Shown here: piece after piece, positions 6,386 to 15,336 of the stretch
Layout of the letters: the number at the start of each line of letters is the position of its first letter
Position numbering within the stretch: the stretch's first letter is position 1
NCBI GenBank assembly: GCA_964633205.1
Contig: CAZWFN010000101.1
Span: 1 to 23,897 of the forward strand
DNA from: CAYVQE01 sp964633205
Lineage (GTDB): Bacteria > Myxococcota > B64-G9
Length of the DNA stretch: 23,897 nucleotides
Direction of reading: 5' to 3'
Position numbers and translations under genes: made by a program
Notes under the pieces: generated by a model
Seen by the model: only the letters and a program-made list of their open reading frames with translations
Database searches by the model: none
What the model was told of the DNA's origin: nothing

Positions 6386-7699
6386 ATGAGACGCGCCCTG
6401 TTGTTGATCCCGCTGGCCGCCCTGCTGGCGGCCCCGCTCGCCCGCGGCCAGGTCAAGCTGCCGCCGATCGACGATCCGAACTTCCGGCCCTACCCGATCG
6501 CGGTACCGGCGTTCAAGGACCTGGCCAGCGGCGGCGCCGAGCTGGCCGAGACCGGCGCCGCCGTGCTGCGCTCCGACCTGGACATGACCGGCGCGTTCAA
6601 GCTGCTCGACCCGCGCTCCTTTTTGGCCGACCCGGCCAAGGAGGGCATCACCTCGGCGGCCATCAACTTCGCCGACTGGCTCAACGTGGGCGCCGAGGGC
6701 CTGATCAAGGTCGGGCTGGCCAAGTCCGGCGACGAGGTCACCCTGGACTGCCACCTGTTCGACGTGGCCACCGGCCGCGAGCTGCTGGCGAAGAAGTACT
6801 CCGGCCCCCAGTCGAAGCTGCGCCGGCTGGTCCACCGCTGGGCCGACGCCGTGGTGCAGCACTTCACCGGCGTGCCCTCGGTGTTCTTCACCCGCATCAC
6901 CTTCACCAAGAAGGTGGGCCGCAACAAGCGCGTCTGCGTGATGGACTTCGACGGCCACAACGAGCGCTGCGTGGTGCGCAACGACTCGATCAACCTGCTG
7001 CCGGCCTGGAGCGCCGACGGCCGCGGGCTGTACTACTCGTCCTACATCAAGGGCGGGCCCCACCTGTACTACCGCGATCTGGCCGCGGGCAAGACGCGCA
7101 TCATCAGCCGCACCCCCGGGCTGAACATCGGCGCCGCGGCCTCGCCCGACGGCAAGTGGGTGGCGCTGACCCGCAGCCTGGACGAGAACTCCGAGATCTA
7201 CCGCCTGGCCGCCGCCGGCGGCGACGCCCGGCGGCTGACACGCAACTGGTCGATCGACTCCTCGCCCTGCTTCTCGCCGGACAGCAAGCAGATCGCCTTC
7301 GTATCGGAGCGCTCGGGCAGCCCCCAGATCTACGCCATGGACGCCGACGGCTCGGACGTGCGGCGGCTGACCTTCCAGGGCAACTACAACCAGACGCCCG
7401 ACTGGTCGCCGCGCGGCGACTGGATCCTGTTCAACGGCCGCGACGAGCGGCTGGTCTACGACATCTTCCGCATCAACCCGGACACCGGCGAGATCCGCCG
7501 GCTGACCCAGGACCAGGGCAACAACGAGCACCCCAGCTACAGCCCGGACGGCAACCTGGTGGTCTTCTCCTCGACCCGCACCGGCGAGTCGAAGCTGTAC
7601 GTCATGAACGCCGACGGCACCAACCAGCGCCTGATCTCGCGCGGGCGGGGCGAGTACACCACGCCCGAGTGGGGGCCCTGGATCGAGCAGCCGCAATGA
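6386..7699 (+). CDS. tolB: TolB periplasmic beta-propeller protein
   Basis: This 437-residue protein matches TolB in length and layout. It has a signal peptide (about 1-22), an N-terminal alpha/beta domain (about 35-165) and a beta-propeller built from PD40 repeats. The repeats carry signatures such as 'AWSADGRGLYYSS', 'AASPDGKWVALT', 'CFSPDSKQIAFVS', 'DWSPRGDWILFNG' and 'SYSPDGNLVVFSS', each followed by an 'IY/LY-x-D...RRLT' strand. TolB binds Pal and the Tol machine in the periplasm and takes part in outer-membrane constriction at division. The start has AAGGA five bases upstream and is preceded by its own promoter. Its stop overlaps the first in-frame ATG of pal (ATGA at 7696-7699), so the two genes are probably translated together. 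Confidence 0.95.
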   Translation: MRRALLLIPLAALLAAPLARGQVKLPPIDDPNFRPYPIAVPAFKDLASGGAELAETGAAVLRSDLDMTGAFKLLDPRSFLADPAKEGITSAAINFADWLNVGAEGLIKVGLAKSGDEVTLDCHLFDVATGRELLAKKYSGPQSKLRRLVHRWADAVVQHFTGVPSVFFTRITFTKKVGRNKRVCVMDFDGHNERCVVRNDSINLLPAWSADGRGLYYSSYIKGGPHLYYRDLAAGKTRIISRTPGLNIGAAASPDGKWVALTRSLDENSEIYRLAAAGGDARRLTRNWSIDSSPCFSPDSKQIAFVSERSGSPQIYAMDADGSDVRRLTFQGNYNQTPDWSPRGDWILFNGRDERLVYDIFRINPDTGEIRRLTQDQGNNEHPSYSPDGNLVVFSSTRTGESKLYVMNADGTNQRLISRGRGEYTTPEWGPWIEQPQ

Positions 7700-7716
7700 G
7701 CGAAGGGGGTGAGCGG

Positions 7717-8436
7717 ATGCGCATCCGAGCGAGCGCGATGCTGGGACCGTTGCTGCTGGGCCTGCTGCTGGCGGGTTGTCCCAAGCAGATTCCCCAGGCC
7801 GAGATCGACGCCGCCGCCGCGGCCGTCGAGGAACTGGACCAGCTCGAGGACTGCGCGCCCGAGACCGTCCAGGCGGCCCGCACCACCATGCAGCGGGCCC
7901 GGGCCCTGCTCAAGGAGGAGCGCTACGAGGAGGCCAAGACGGCCTTCATCGCCGCGCGCAAGCTGGTGGAGAAAGCCCGCGCCGAGTGCGCCGAGAAAAA
8001 GGCCCAGGCCGAACGCGAGGCGGCCGAACGGGCCGAGCGCGAGGCCCAGCAGGCCGCCCGCGAAGCCGAGGCGCCGGAGGCCGAGCCGACCGAGGGGCCG
8101 GATTCGCTGCAGACCGTCTACTTCGGCTTCAACAACTCGGACCTGACCGACGAGGCCCGCGAGGCCCTGGCCGACAACGCCACCTACATCCGCCAGCGGC
8201 CCGGCATCCGGGTGCAGATCGAAGGCCACTGCGACGAGCGCGGCTCGACCGAGTACAACCTGGCGCTGGGCGAGCGCCGTGCCCTGGCGGTCAAGCGCTA
8301 CCTGGTCACGCTGGGGGTCGAGCCGGACAAGCTGGAGATCATCTCCTACGGCGAGGAGCGGCCGGCCAACCCGGCCCAGACCGACGCCGCCCACGCCGAG
8401 AACCGCCGCGCCGAGTTCCGCGAGCTCAGCCGCTGA
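7717..8436 (+). CDS. pal: Pal peptidoglycan-associated lipoprotein with an extra helical domain
   Basis: From the ATG at 7717 the protein has 239 residues. A short signal peptide ends in the lipobox LLAGC (Cys21). Residues 30-118 are helical and rich in Ala, Glu and Arg, resembling a DUF4398-type segment. The C-terminal OmpA-like domain (about 130-239) includes 'VQIEGHCDERGSTEYNLALG' (166-185). Asp173 and Arg187 correspond to the residues that bind diaminopimelate of peptidoglycan in the family. An alternative ATG at 7696 overlaps the tolB stop, but it would put charged residues before the signal peptide, whereas 7717 follows the purine-rich GGGGGTGAG. With tolB it anchors the outer membrane to the wall. 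The extra helical domain makes it longer than typical Pal. Confidence 0.92.
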   Translation: MRIRASAMLGPLLLGLLLAGCPKQIPQAEIDAAAAAVEELDQLEDCAPETVQAARTTMQRARALLKEERYEEAKTAFIAARKLVEKARAECAEKKAQAEREAAERAEREAQQAAREAEAPEAEPTEGPDSLQTVYFGFNNSDLTDEAREALADNATYIRQRPGIRVQIEGHCDERGSTEYNLALGERRALAVKRYLVTLGVEPDKLEIISYGEERPANPAQTDAAHAENRRAEFRELSR

Positions 8437-8456
8437 GAAGAGAATCCCCCGCCCGC

Positions 8457-9116
8457 TCAGTCCTGCAGCAGCACCAGGGCGTCGGCCGCCAGCGGCCGCG
8501 CGCCGTCGAGCAGCAGCGGGTTGAGATCCACGGCGGCCACCTCGGGCCGCTCCAGCCCGATCCGACCCAGCGCCAGCAGCAGCTCGGCCAAGCGCTCGCG
8601 ATCCACCGCCGGCAGCCCGCGCACCGCGCCCAGCAACCCGGCGCCGCGGATCTCGTCCAGCATCGCCAGCGCGTCGGCCCGCTGCAGCGGCGCCACCCGA
8701 AAGACCACGTCGCCGATGGCCTCGGCCAGGATGCCGCCCAGGCCGAACATGACACAGGGGCCGAACTGGGCATCGCGCTGCAGCCCGGCCACCAGCTCGC
8801 GCTGGGTGCCGAGCTGCGGCTGCACCAGCACGCCGTCGGCGGCCGCCCCGGCACGCTCGACCAGCTCGGCGTAGGCCCGCTGCACCGCGGCCGCGTCGTG
8901 CAGGCCGAGCCGCACCAGGCCCTGGTCGGACTTGTGGCTCAGGCCGGCACCATTGGCCTTGAGCACCACCGGAAAGCCGAGCGCGGCCGCGGCCGCCAGC
9001 GCCTGCTCGGCGCTGGTCACCAAGCGCGCCGCCACCAAGGGTATGGCATACGGCGCCAAGAACTCCCGCGATTCGTGCTCCGACAAGCTGCGCATCGAAT
9101 CGAAGCCTATCGACAA
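8457..9116 (-). CDS. Stand-alone ATP-grasp protein, ADP-forming acyl-CoA synthetase beta-type
   Basis: This is a 219-residue protein of the ATP-grasp_5 type, like the separate beta subunit of archaeal ADP-forming acetyl-CoA synthetase. Family motifs visible are 'GFPVVLKANGAGLSHKSDQG' (47-66), including His61 in HKSD, which corresponds to the phosphorylated beta-subunit histidine. Others are 'VLVQPQL' with a following 'ELVAGLQRDAQFGPCVMFGL' and the C-terminal 'VAAVDLNPLLLDG' nucleotide-binding segment. The listed start is a TTG overlapping the glycosidase stop by 10 bp, with GAGG upstream; an ATG at 9095 is the alternative. No CoA-binding alpha subunit is present in the window, so the partner must be elsewhere or the protein does another reaction. 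It would conserve energy by making ATP from acyl-CoA, if the family role holds. It converges with pal, with a gap of 20 bp. Confidence 0.8.
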   Translation of the reverse strand: MSIGFDSMRSLSEHESREFLAPYAIPLVAARLVTSAEQALAAAAALGFPVVLKANGAGLSHKSDQGLVRLGLHDAAAVQRAYAELVERAGAAADGVLVQPQLGTQRELVAGLQRDAQFGPCVMFGLGGILAEAIGDVVFRVAPLQRADALAMLDEIRGAGLLGAVRGLPAVDRERLAELLLALGRIGLERPEVAAVDLNPLLLDGARPLAADALVLLQD

Positions 9117-11512
9117 AGCACCTCGAGGTCCAGCGCCCGGGCCGGGCCGATGGCCGCCGCCGGCAGCTGGATGCGGGTGCGGCCGAAGGGCTGCCAGACG
9201 GTGTATTCATCGCGCTGCAGCCGGCGGCCGTCGAGCACCACCCGCCGCGGCCGGCAGGCCGGCAGCGGCAAAGCCAGCTCGGCGGTCAGCCAGCCGCCGT
9301 CGGTCGGGCCCACCACCGCCCGCCAGCGGTCGCCGGCGCGCTGCAACACCAGGTCGAAGCGGGTGGCGCCCACCCGCAGCCGATCGAAGCGCATCCAGGG
9401 CCAGCCGTTGGGCAAGCGCGGCGCCAGCGCCACCCGCCGGGCCGGCGCATCGGGCGTGAAGCCGGTCAGGTAGACCACCAGCGCGTCGGCCAGGATGGCG
9501 CCCTCCCAGGGCCGGAAGCGGGCGGTGTGGTCGCCGACCTCGCCGCCTTCGGCATCGTAGATGAACTGCAGCGCGGCGTGGTCGTCGAGCACCTGGTACT
9601 CGGCCGCGTTGCCGGTGGCCGAGACCACCCGCCCCAGCGCGTCGAAGGCCGGCCCGGCCAGGGGGTGGTCGAGCGCGGCCAGGTTGTACAGCCCGTAACC
9701 GGGCCCCATGCCGGTGTAGACCCCCTCCTCGACCGCCATGCCCAGCAGCGCCCCGGCCAGCCCCTGGTAGCTCGGGTGCAGCGGCGAGACAAGCAGGCCG
9801 TCGTCCCGGCCGGTGCGGTCGATCAGGGCCTGCAGGTTGGACCGGGCCCGCGGAGCGGTCGGCTCCAGGGCCCCGGTCCACAGCGGCTTGGTGGCCACGT
9901 CCTCGTAAGGCGGCGGCAGCTCGCCGGGCGCGGCGCGGTCGACGAAGGGCGCCCAGTAGCCGTCCGGGTGCCAGAAGGTCTCGTCGGCGGCGGCGCGGAC
10001 CCGTTCGGCCCGCTGGTCGAGATCGGCCGCCGCCTCGGGCCGGCCGCAGGCGGCGGCCTCGGCGGCCAGGGCCGCGGCCGCGGCCACGTACAAGAAGGCC
10101 GAGTTGGCCGACCAGCAGCAGCGGTGGTAGTCGTGTTCCAGGTGCAGGCCCAGCGCCAGCGACATGGCGGTGCGGAAGGTCTCGTCGCCCGAGAACGACA
10201 AGCGGTAGCGCTCGTCCAGGGCCTGCCCGTCCAGGGCGTGGCGCCAGAAGGCGAACCAGCCGCAGGACAGGCTGCGATCGCCGGTGGCCAGCGCGTACCA
10301 GCGGGCCATCAGCGGCAGGTAGCTGGGCGCCTCGGCCGCGGTGCGGCCGTCCATGGGACCCATGGCGGCCCAGTCGGGCTCGGGCAGGTCCGGCCGGGGG
10401 TCGAGGTCGAGCGGGTAGGAGTTGCGGATGCCGCCGGTCTGTACCGCGGCGGCGTGGTAGTAGTCCAGCACCTCGCGGGCCCGCTGGTGCAGCCCCAGCC
10501 GCAGCAGCAGCCGCACCGGGCCGGCGCAGTCGCGGGTCCAGATGCGGGTGTAGTGCGACATGGGGCCCACCCCGCCGCCGGCCGCCTGCTGCACCAGCAC
10601 CGTCAGCAGCAGGCCGGCCAGCAGATCGTCGACCCGGGTGTCGGGCGAGTGCAGCCGGGCCGCTGCGGCCAGCCGCTCGGCCCAGGCCCGGCGGGTCCGC
10701 TCCAGCAGCGCCTCCAGGCCGTGGCCGCGCAGGGCCGCGGCGGTGCGCTGCAGCGCGGCGGCGTCGCGGCCGAGCGCGTAGGCCAGCACCACCCGGCGGG
10801 TCTGGCCCGGCTGCAGCCGCCCCAACTCCAGCGCGGCCGGATCGGCGGCCGCGGCCGGCTCCAGCGCCAGCAGCTGGCGCTGGCGGTCGCCGCGGCTGCT
10901 GGCCGCGCCGGCGGTGCGCAGCACCACCGCCGCGGCGGCCGCCGCGCCCCGGTTGCTGACCCAAAAGGCGCGTACCAGCGACCGTTCGGCCGCATCGGCG
11001 CCGTCGAGCCGCGGGGCGAAGCTGAGCCCGATCAGCTCCAGCTCCCCGGCCCGTTCGCGGCTGACGGCGATGGGCGCGCCGCGCACCCGGAACAGGTGGC
11101 CGGACTCGACCTCGGCCTCGGCCCCGGCCACCTCCAGCCGCGAGGCCGTGTCCGGGAAGAAGGCGCCGTGGCGCTGATAGCCCGGCCCCACCATGCTGTG
11201 CAGGGTATTGAGCGGGCAGGCGTAGCCCAGCAGGGTGAACACGCGGCCGTTGCCCAGGCCCAGATCGCCCATCCGCGGCGGCCTGTCGGGCTGGCCGGGG
11301 CCGCAGCCGGCGGCCGACCAGCTGCTCAGCTCGGCCAGCCAGGGCAGCTCGGCGGCCAGCGGCAGCGCCGGCGGCTCGACGTCCGGCACCGGCCACAGCG
11401 CGGGCTCGGGCATGGGCCCGGGCGCGCCCGCATCGCCGCAGCCGGCCGCCGCCAGCAACCACAACGCTGCGGCCGCCCGCCGGACCGCTTTCCGCCGCAT
11501 CCGGATGCTCAT
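9107..11512 (-). CDS. Six-hairpin glycosidase-like lipoprotein
   Basis: This is an 801-residue predicted lipoprotein with an Arg-rich N-terminus, hydrophobic stretch and AAAGC (Cys25). The middle and C-terminal parts look like an (alpha/alpha)6 six-hairpin glycosidase. An N-terminal beta-rich domain (about 80-250) comes first, then a helical barrel starting near 'SHYTRIWTRDCAGP' (319-332), with 'SFSGDETF' (439-446) and 'EYQVLDDHAALQF' (638-650). A closing beta domain follows after 'WEGAILADALVVYLTGFTPD' (669-688). Acidic residues in IWTRDC and SGDE are candidate active-site positions. The exact glycoside hydrolase family and sugar are not recognisable to me. The first ATG has GGAGGAAG about 11 bases upstream. 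The gene begins 28 bp after the dehydrogenase gene and overlaps the next gene by 10 bp, so the three are probably one transcript. Confidence 0.72.
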   Translation of the reverse strand: MSIRMRRKAVRRAAAALWLLAAAGCGDAGAPGPMPEPALWPVPDVEPPALPLAAELPWLAELSSWSAAGCGPGQPDRPPRMGDLGLGNGRVFTLLGYACPLNTLHSMVGPGYQRHGAFFPDTASRLEVAGAEAEVESGHLFRVRGAPIAVSRERAGELELIGLSFAPRLDGADAAERSLVRAFWVSNRGAAAAAAVVLRTAGAASSRGDRQRQLLALEPAAAADPAALELGRLQPGQTRRVVLAYALGRDAAALQRTAAALRGHGLEALLERTRRAWAERLAAAARLHSPDTRVDDLLAGLLLTVLVQQAAGGGVGPMSHYTRIWTRDCAGPVRLLLRLGLHQRAREVLDYYHAAAVQTGGIRNSYPLDLDPRPDLPEPDWAAMGPMDGRTAAEAPSYLPLMARWYALATGDRSLSCGWFAFWRHALDGQALDERYRLSFSGDETFRTAMSLALGLHLEHDYHRCCWSANSAFLYVAAAAALAAEAAACGRPEAAADLDQRAERVRAAADETFWHPDGYWAPFVDRAAPGELPPPYEDVATKPLWTGALEPTAPRARSNLQALIDRTGRDDGLLVSPLHPSYQGLAGALLGMAVEEGVYTGMGPGYGLYNLAALDHPLAGPAFDALGRVVSATGNAAEYQVLDDHAALQFIYDAEGGEVGDHTARFRPWEGAILADALVVYLTGFTPDAPARRVALAPRLPNGWPWMRFDRLRVGATRFDLVLQRAGDRWRAVVGPTDGGWLTAELALPLPACRPRRVVLDGRRLQRDEYTVWQPFGRTRIQLPAAAIGPARALDLEVLCR

Positions 11513-11540
11513 CGGTTCCGCTTCCTCCGGGCGGCCGAGC

Positions 11541-12551
11541 TCAACCGAGCTCGACCACCACCTTGCCGAAGTGGGCCCCGGAGCGCAGCTGGGCGAAGGC
11601 CTCGTCCACCCGGTCGAGGCCGAAGCGGCGGTCGATCAGCGGCCGCAGCCGGTGCAGCCCCACCAGCCGGCACAGCCCTTCGAAAGCTTCGCGGGAGCCG
11701 ACCAGCACGCCCTGGATGCGCACCTGTTTCATCAAAACGGCGGTCAGCGGCAGCTCGGTCCGGACCCCGGACAGCACCCCGATCAGCGCCACCCGGCCGT
11801 CGAAGCGGGTGGCGGCCACCGATCGCGGCAGGGTCTGGCCGCCGCCGACCTCGACCACCAGATCGGCCCCGGCGCCGCCGGTCAGCTCCAGCACCCGGCG
11901 CTGCCACTCCGGCTCGGCGCGGTAGTCGATGCCGGCGTCGGCGCCCAGGGCCCGGGCCCGCTCCAGCTTGGCCGGGCTGGAGGAGGTGACGATGCAGCGC
12001 GCGCCGGCCGCCACGGCCAGCTGCAGGGCGAACAGCGACACGCCGCCGGTGCCCAGCAGCAGCACGGTCTGGCCGGCGCGCAGACCGCCGTGGACGAACA
12101 GGGCGCTGTAGGCGGTCACCCCGGCGCAGGGCAGGCAGGCGGCCTCGGTGAAGTCCAGGTGCTCGGGCACGGCCACCACGCCCTCGGCGTCGAGCACCAC
12201 CCGCTCGGCCAGCATGCCGTCGAGCGGCCCGCCCAGGGTCGAGGCCCGCGCCTGCGGGGTGAAGGCCCCGGCCAGCCAACGCTGGGCGAAGATGCCGGCC
12301 ACCCGGTCGCCGACGCCCACCCGCTCCACCCCGGCGCCTACCGCCAGCACCTCGCCGGCGCCGTCGGACAGCGGCACCAGCGGCAGCGGCTGGCGCGGGT
12401 TGTAGCGGCCCTCGACCAGCAGCAGGTCGCGGTAGTTCAGCGAGCAGGCCCGCACCCCGACCAGCACCTGCCCCGGCCCGCACTCCGGCTCGGGCCGCTC
12501 CACCAGCTCCAGCCCGTCGATCCCGAAACGCTCGAGCACCACCGCCCGCAT
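11541..12551 (-). CDS. Zinc-independent MDR-family oxidoreductase (quinone-reductase-like)
   Basis: This 336-residue protein belongs to the medium-chain dehydrogenase/reductase superfamily. An N-terminal GroES-like domain (about 25-125) includes 'NYRDLLL' (39-45), typical of the quinone-oxidoreductase branch. A Rossmann domain with 'VLLLGTGGVS' (163-172) binds the nicotinamide cofactor. The four-Cys structural-zinc cluster of classical alcohol dehydrogenases is missing, and so is the usual catalytic-zinc Cys, so a zinc-free NAD(P)H-dependent reductase is more likely. The C-terminus 'AHFGKVVVELG' is typical for the family. The frame is open upstream to 12650, but the ATG at 12551 follows a strong GGGAGGTGG. 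It leads the three-gene minus-strand cluster and diverges from the diacylglycerol kinase gene. The substrate is unknown. Confidence 0.88.
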   Translation of the reverse strand: MRAVVLERFGIDGLELVERPEPECGPGQVLVGVRACSLNYRDLLLVEGRYNPRQPLPLVPLSDGAGEVLAVGAGVERVGVGDRVAGIFAQRWLAGAFTPQARASTLGGPLDGMLAERVVLDAEGVVAVPEHLDFTEAACLPCAGVTAYSALFVHGGLRAGQTVLLLGTGGVSLFALQLAVAAGARCIVTSSSPAKLERARALGADAGIDYRAEPEWQRRVLELTGGAGADLVVEVGGGQTLPRSVAATRFDGRVALIGVLSGVRTELPLTAVLMKQVRIQGVLVGSREAFEGLCRLVGLHRLRPLIDRRFGLDRVDEAFAQLRSGAHFGKVVVELG

Positions 12552-12621
12552 CGTCCACCTCCCTCGCTCCCCTTGCTTTATCAGCCGACCCGCCCCGAAG
12601 GAAACTCCAGCCGCCCCGGAA

Positions 12622-12650
12622 TTGGACCCCGCCCGGGGGTCTGCTATCAT
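12622..12650 (+). promoter_or_regulatory. Candidate sigma70-type promoter for the DAGK-like/DUF192 pair
   Basis: TTGGAC (12622-12627), a 17-base spacer and TATCAT (12645-12650) form a near-consensus promoter. The predicted start is about 30 bases before the TTG start codon at 12689. Confidence 0.6.
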
Positions 12651-12688
12651 CGACCGGGTCGCCGGCGGGGGCGGAAAGGACGGTTGGC

Positions 12689-13618
12689 TTGCCGGGCATC
12701 GGCGTCATCAACAACCCCCACTCGCGCAAGAGCCGCCGCGATCCGGACTGGATGCGCTCGCTGGGCCACATCGTGGGCACCCGCGGCACCGCGGTGGCCA
12801 CCGAGTCGATCGAGGACGTGGACCAGCTGGTCCGCTCCTTTCTCTTCCAGGACATCGACGTGCTGGCCATCAACGGCGGCGACGGCTCGAACTCGGTGGC
12901 CCTGAGCGCGCTGATCCGCGCCTACGGCGACCGGCCGCTGCCCAAGATCGCCCTGCTGCGCGGTGGCACCATGAACATCGCGGCCAACTCCTGCGGCATC
13001 AAGGGCACCCCGAGCGGGCTGCTGGTCCACCTGGTGCAGAAGTACCGCGAGGGCCAGCCCTTCGAGACCACCTGGCGCGACACGCTGCGGGTGCACCCGG
13101 ACCGCTACGGCTTCGTCTTCGGCAACGGATTCATCCACTCCTTTCTCGAAGCCTTGTACGCGCGCGGCAAGAGCACCTGGGGAGCGGCCAAGCTGTTGGG
13201 CCGCGGGGTGGCCTCGTCGCTGGCCGGCGGCCCGTTCGCCCGGCAGCTGTTCAGCGGCGTGAGCGCCCGGGTGACGGTCGACGGCGAGGACTGGGGCAGT
13301 GGGCGGCTGGCGGCCATGGCCGCGGCCACCGTGGAGCAGATCGGGCTGAGCTTCAAGGCCTTCCACCGCTGGGACGAGCAGCCCCACACCTTCCACCTGC
13401 TGGCGGTCAAATGCTCGCCGGCGCGCTTCGCCACCGCCCTGCCCAAGATCTACGCCGGCCGCAAGGTGGCCGAGCGCAAGGTGATCGAGCGGCTGGCCCG
13501 CGAGCTGGTGCTGGAATCGGAAGCGCCCATCGGCTATACCCTGGATGGCGAGAACCACGAGACCCGCGGCCGGCTGCGGCTGACCACCGGCCCGCGGCTG
13601 GAGATCATCGTCCGATGA
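12689..13618 (+). CDS. Diacylglycerol kinase-family lipid kinase-like protein
   Basis: This 309-residue protein has the N-terminal catalytic fold of the diacylglycerol/sphingosine kinase (DAGK_cat, YegS/LCB5) family. 'AINGGDGSNS' (60-69) matches the nucleotide-binding GGDGT motif with Ser for Thr. 'LLRGGTMNIAANSCGI' (89-104) matches the GTGNDxA motif in its GTMN variant. A beta-sandwich C-terminal domain follows, ending 'YTLDGENHETRGRLRLTTGP'. It would phosphorylate a lipid or an unknown small substrate at the membrane. The TTG start is chosen because GGAAAGGA (12673-12680) lies eight bases upstream, a strong promoter precedes it, and no in-frame ATG occurs early in the conserved domain. Its stop overlaps the start of the DUF192 gene (ATGA). 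Confidence 0.82.
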   Translation: MPGIGVINNPHSRKSRRDPDWMRSLGHIVGTRGTAVATESIEDVDQLVRSFLFQDIDVLAINGGDGSNSVALSALIRAYGDRPLPKIALLRGGTMNIAANSCGIKGTPSGLLVHLVQKYREGQPFETTWRDTLRVHPDRYGFVFGNGFIHSFLEALYARGKSTWGAAKLLGRGVASSLAGGPFARQLFSGVSARVTVDGEDWGSGRLAAMAAATVEQIGLSFKAFHRWDEQPHTFHLLAVKCSPARFATALPKIYAGRKVAERKVIERLARELVLESEAPIGYTLDGENHETRGRLRLTTGPRLEIIVR

Positions 13619-14000
13619 ACCCACCCGCCAGCGACGGCCCCCTGCGCGTGATCAACACCAGCCGCGGCAGCGTGCTGGCCGAGCGGGCCGAGCTGGCGGC
13701 CAGCGCCCGGCAGCGCATGCGCGGCCTGCTCGGCCGCGACGGGCTGGAGCCCGGCGGCGGGCTGTACATCAGCCCCTGCACCTCGATCCACTCCTTTGGC
13801 ATGCGCTTCGTATTCGACGCGGTCTTCGTCGACCGCGGCGGCCGGGTGCTGCACCTGATCTCGCGGATGAAGAAGTGGCGCCTGTCGCGCATCGTACCGC
13901 GGGCGGCCGGGGTGCTGGAGCTGCCGGCCGGCACCCTGGAGCGCAGCGCCACCGAGAAAGGCGATCGGCTGGCCTTCGCACCCGCCGCACCCCCGAACGG

Positions 14001-15275
<1,275 letters not shown>

Positions 15276-15336
15276 TCCCGTCTCCCGAAATGCGTTCGGC
15301 GGATGTGTCTGCAGGCGAGCTGCCGGCGGGCGGCGC

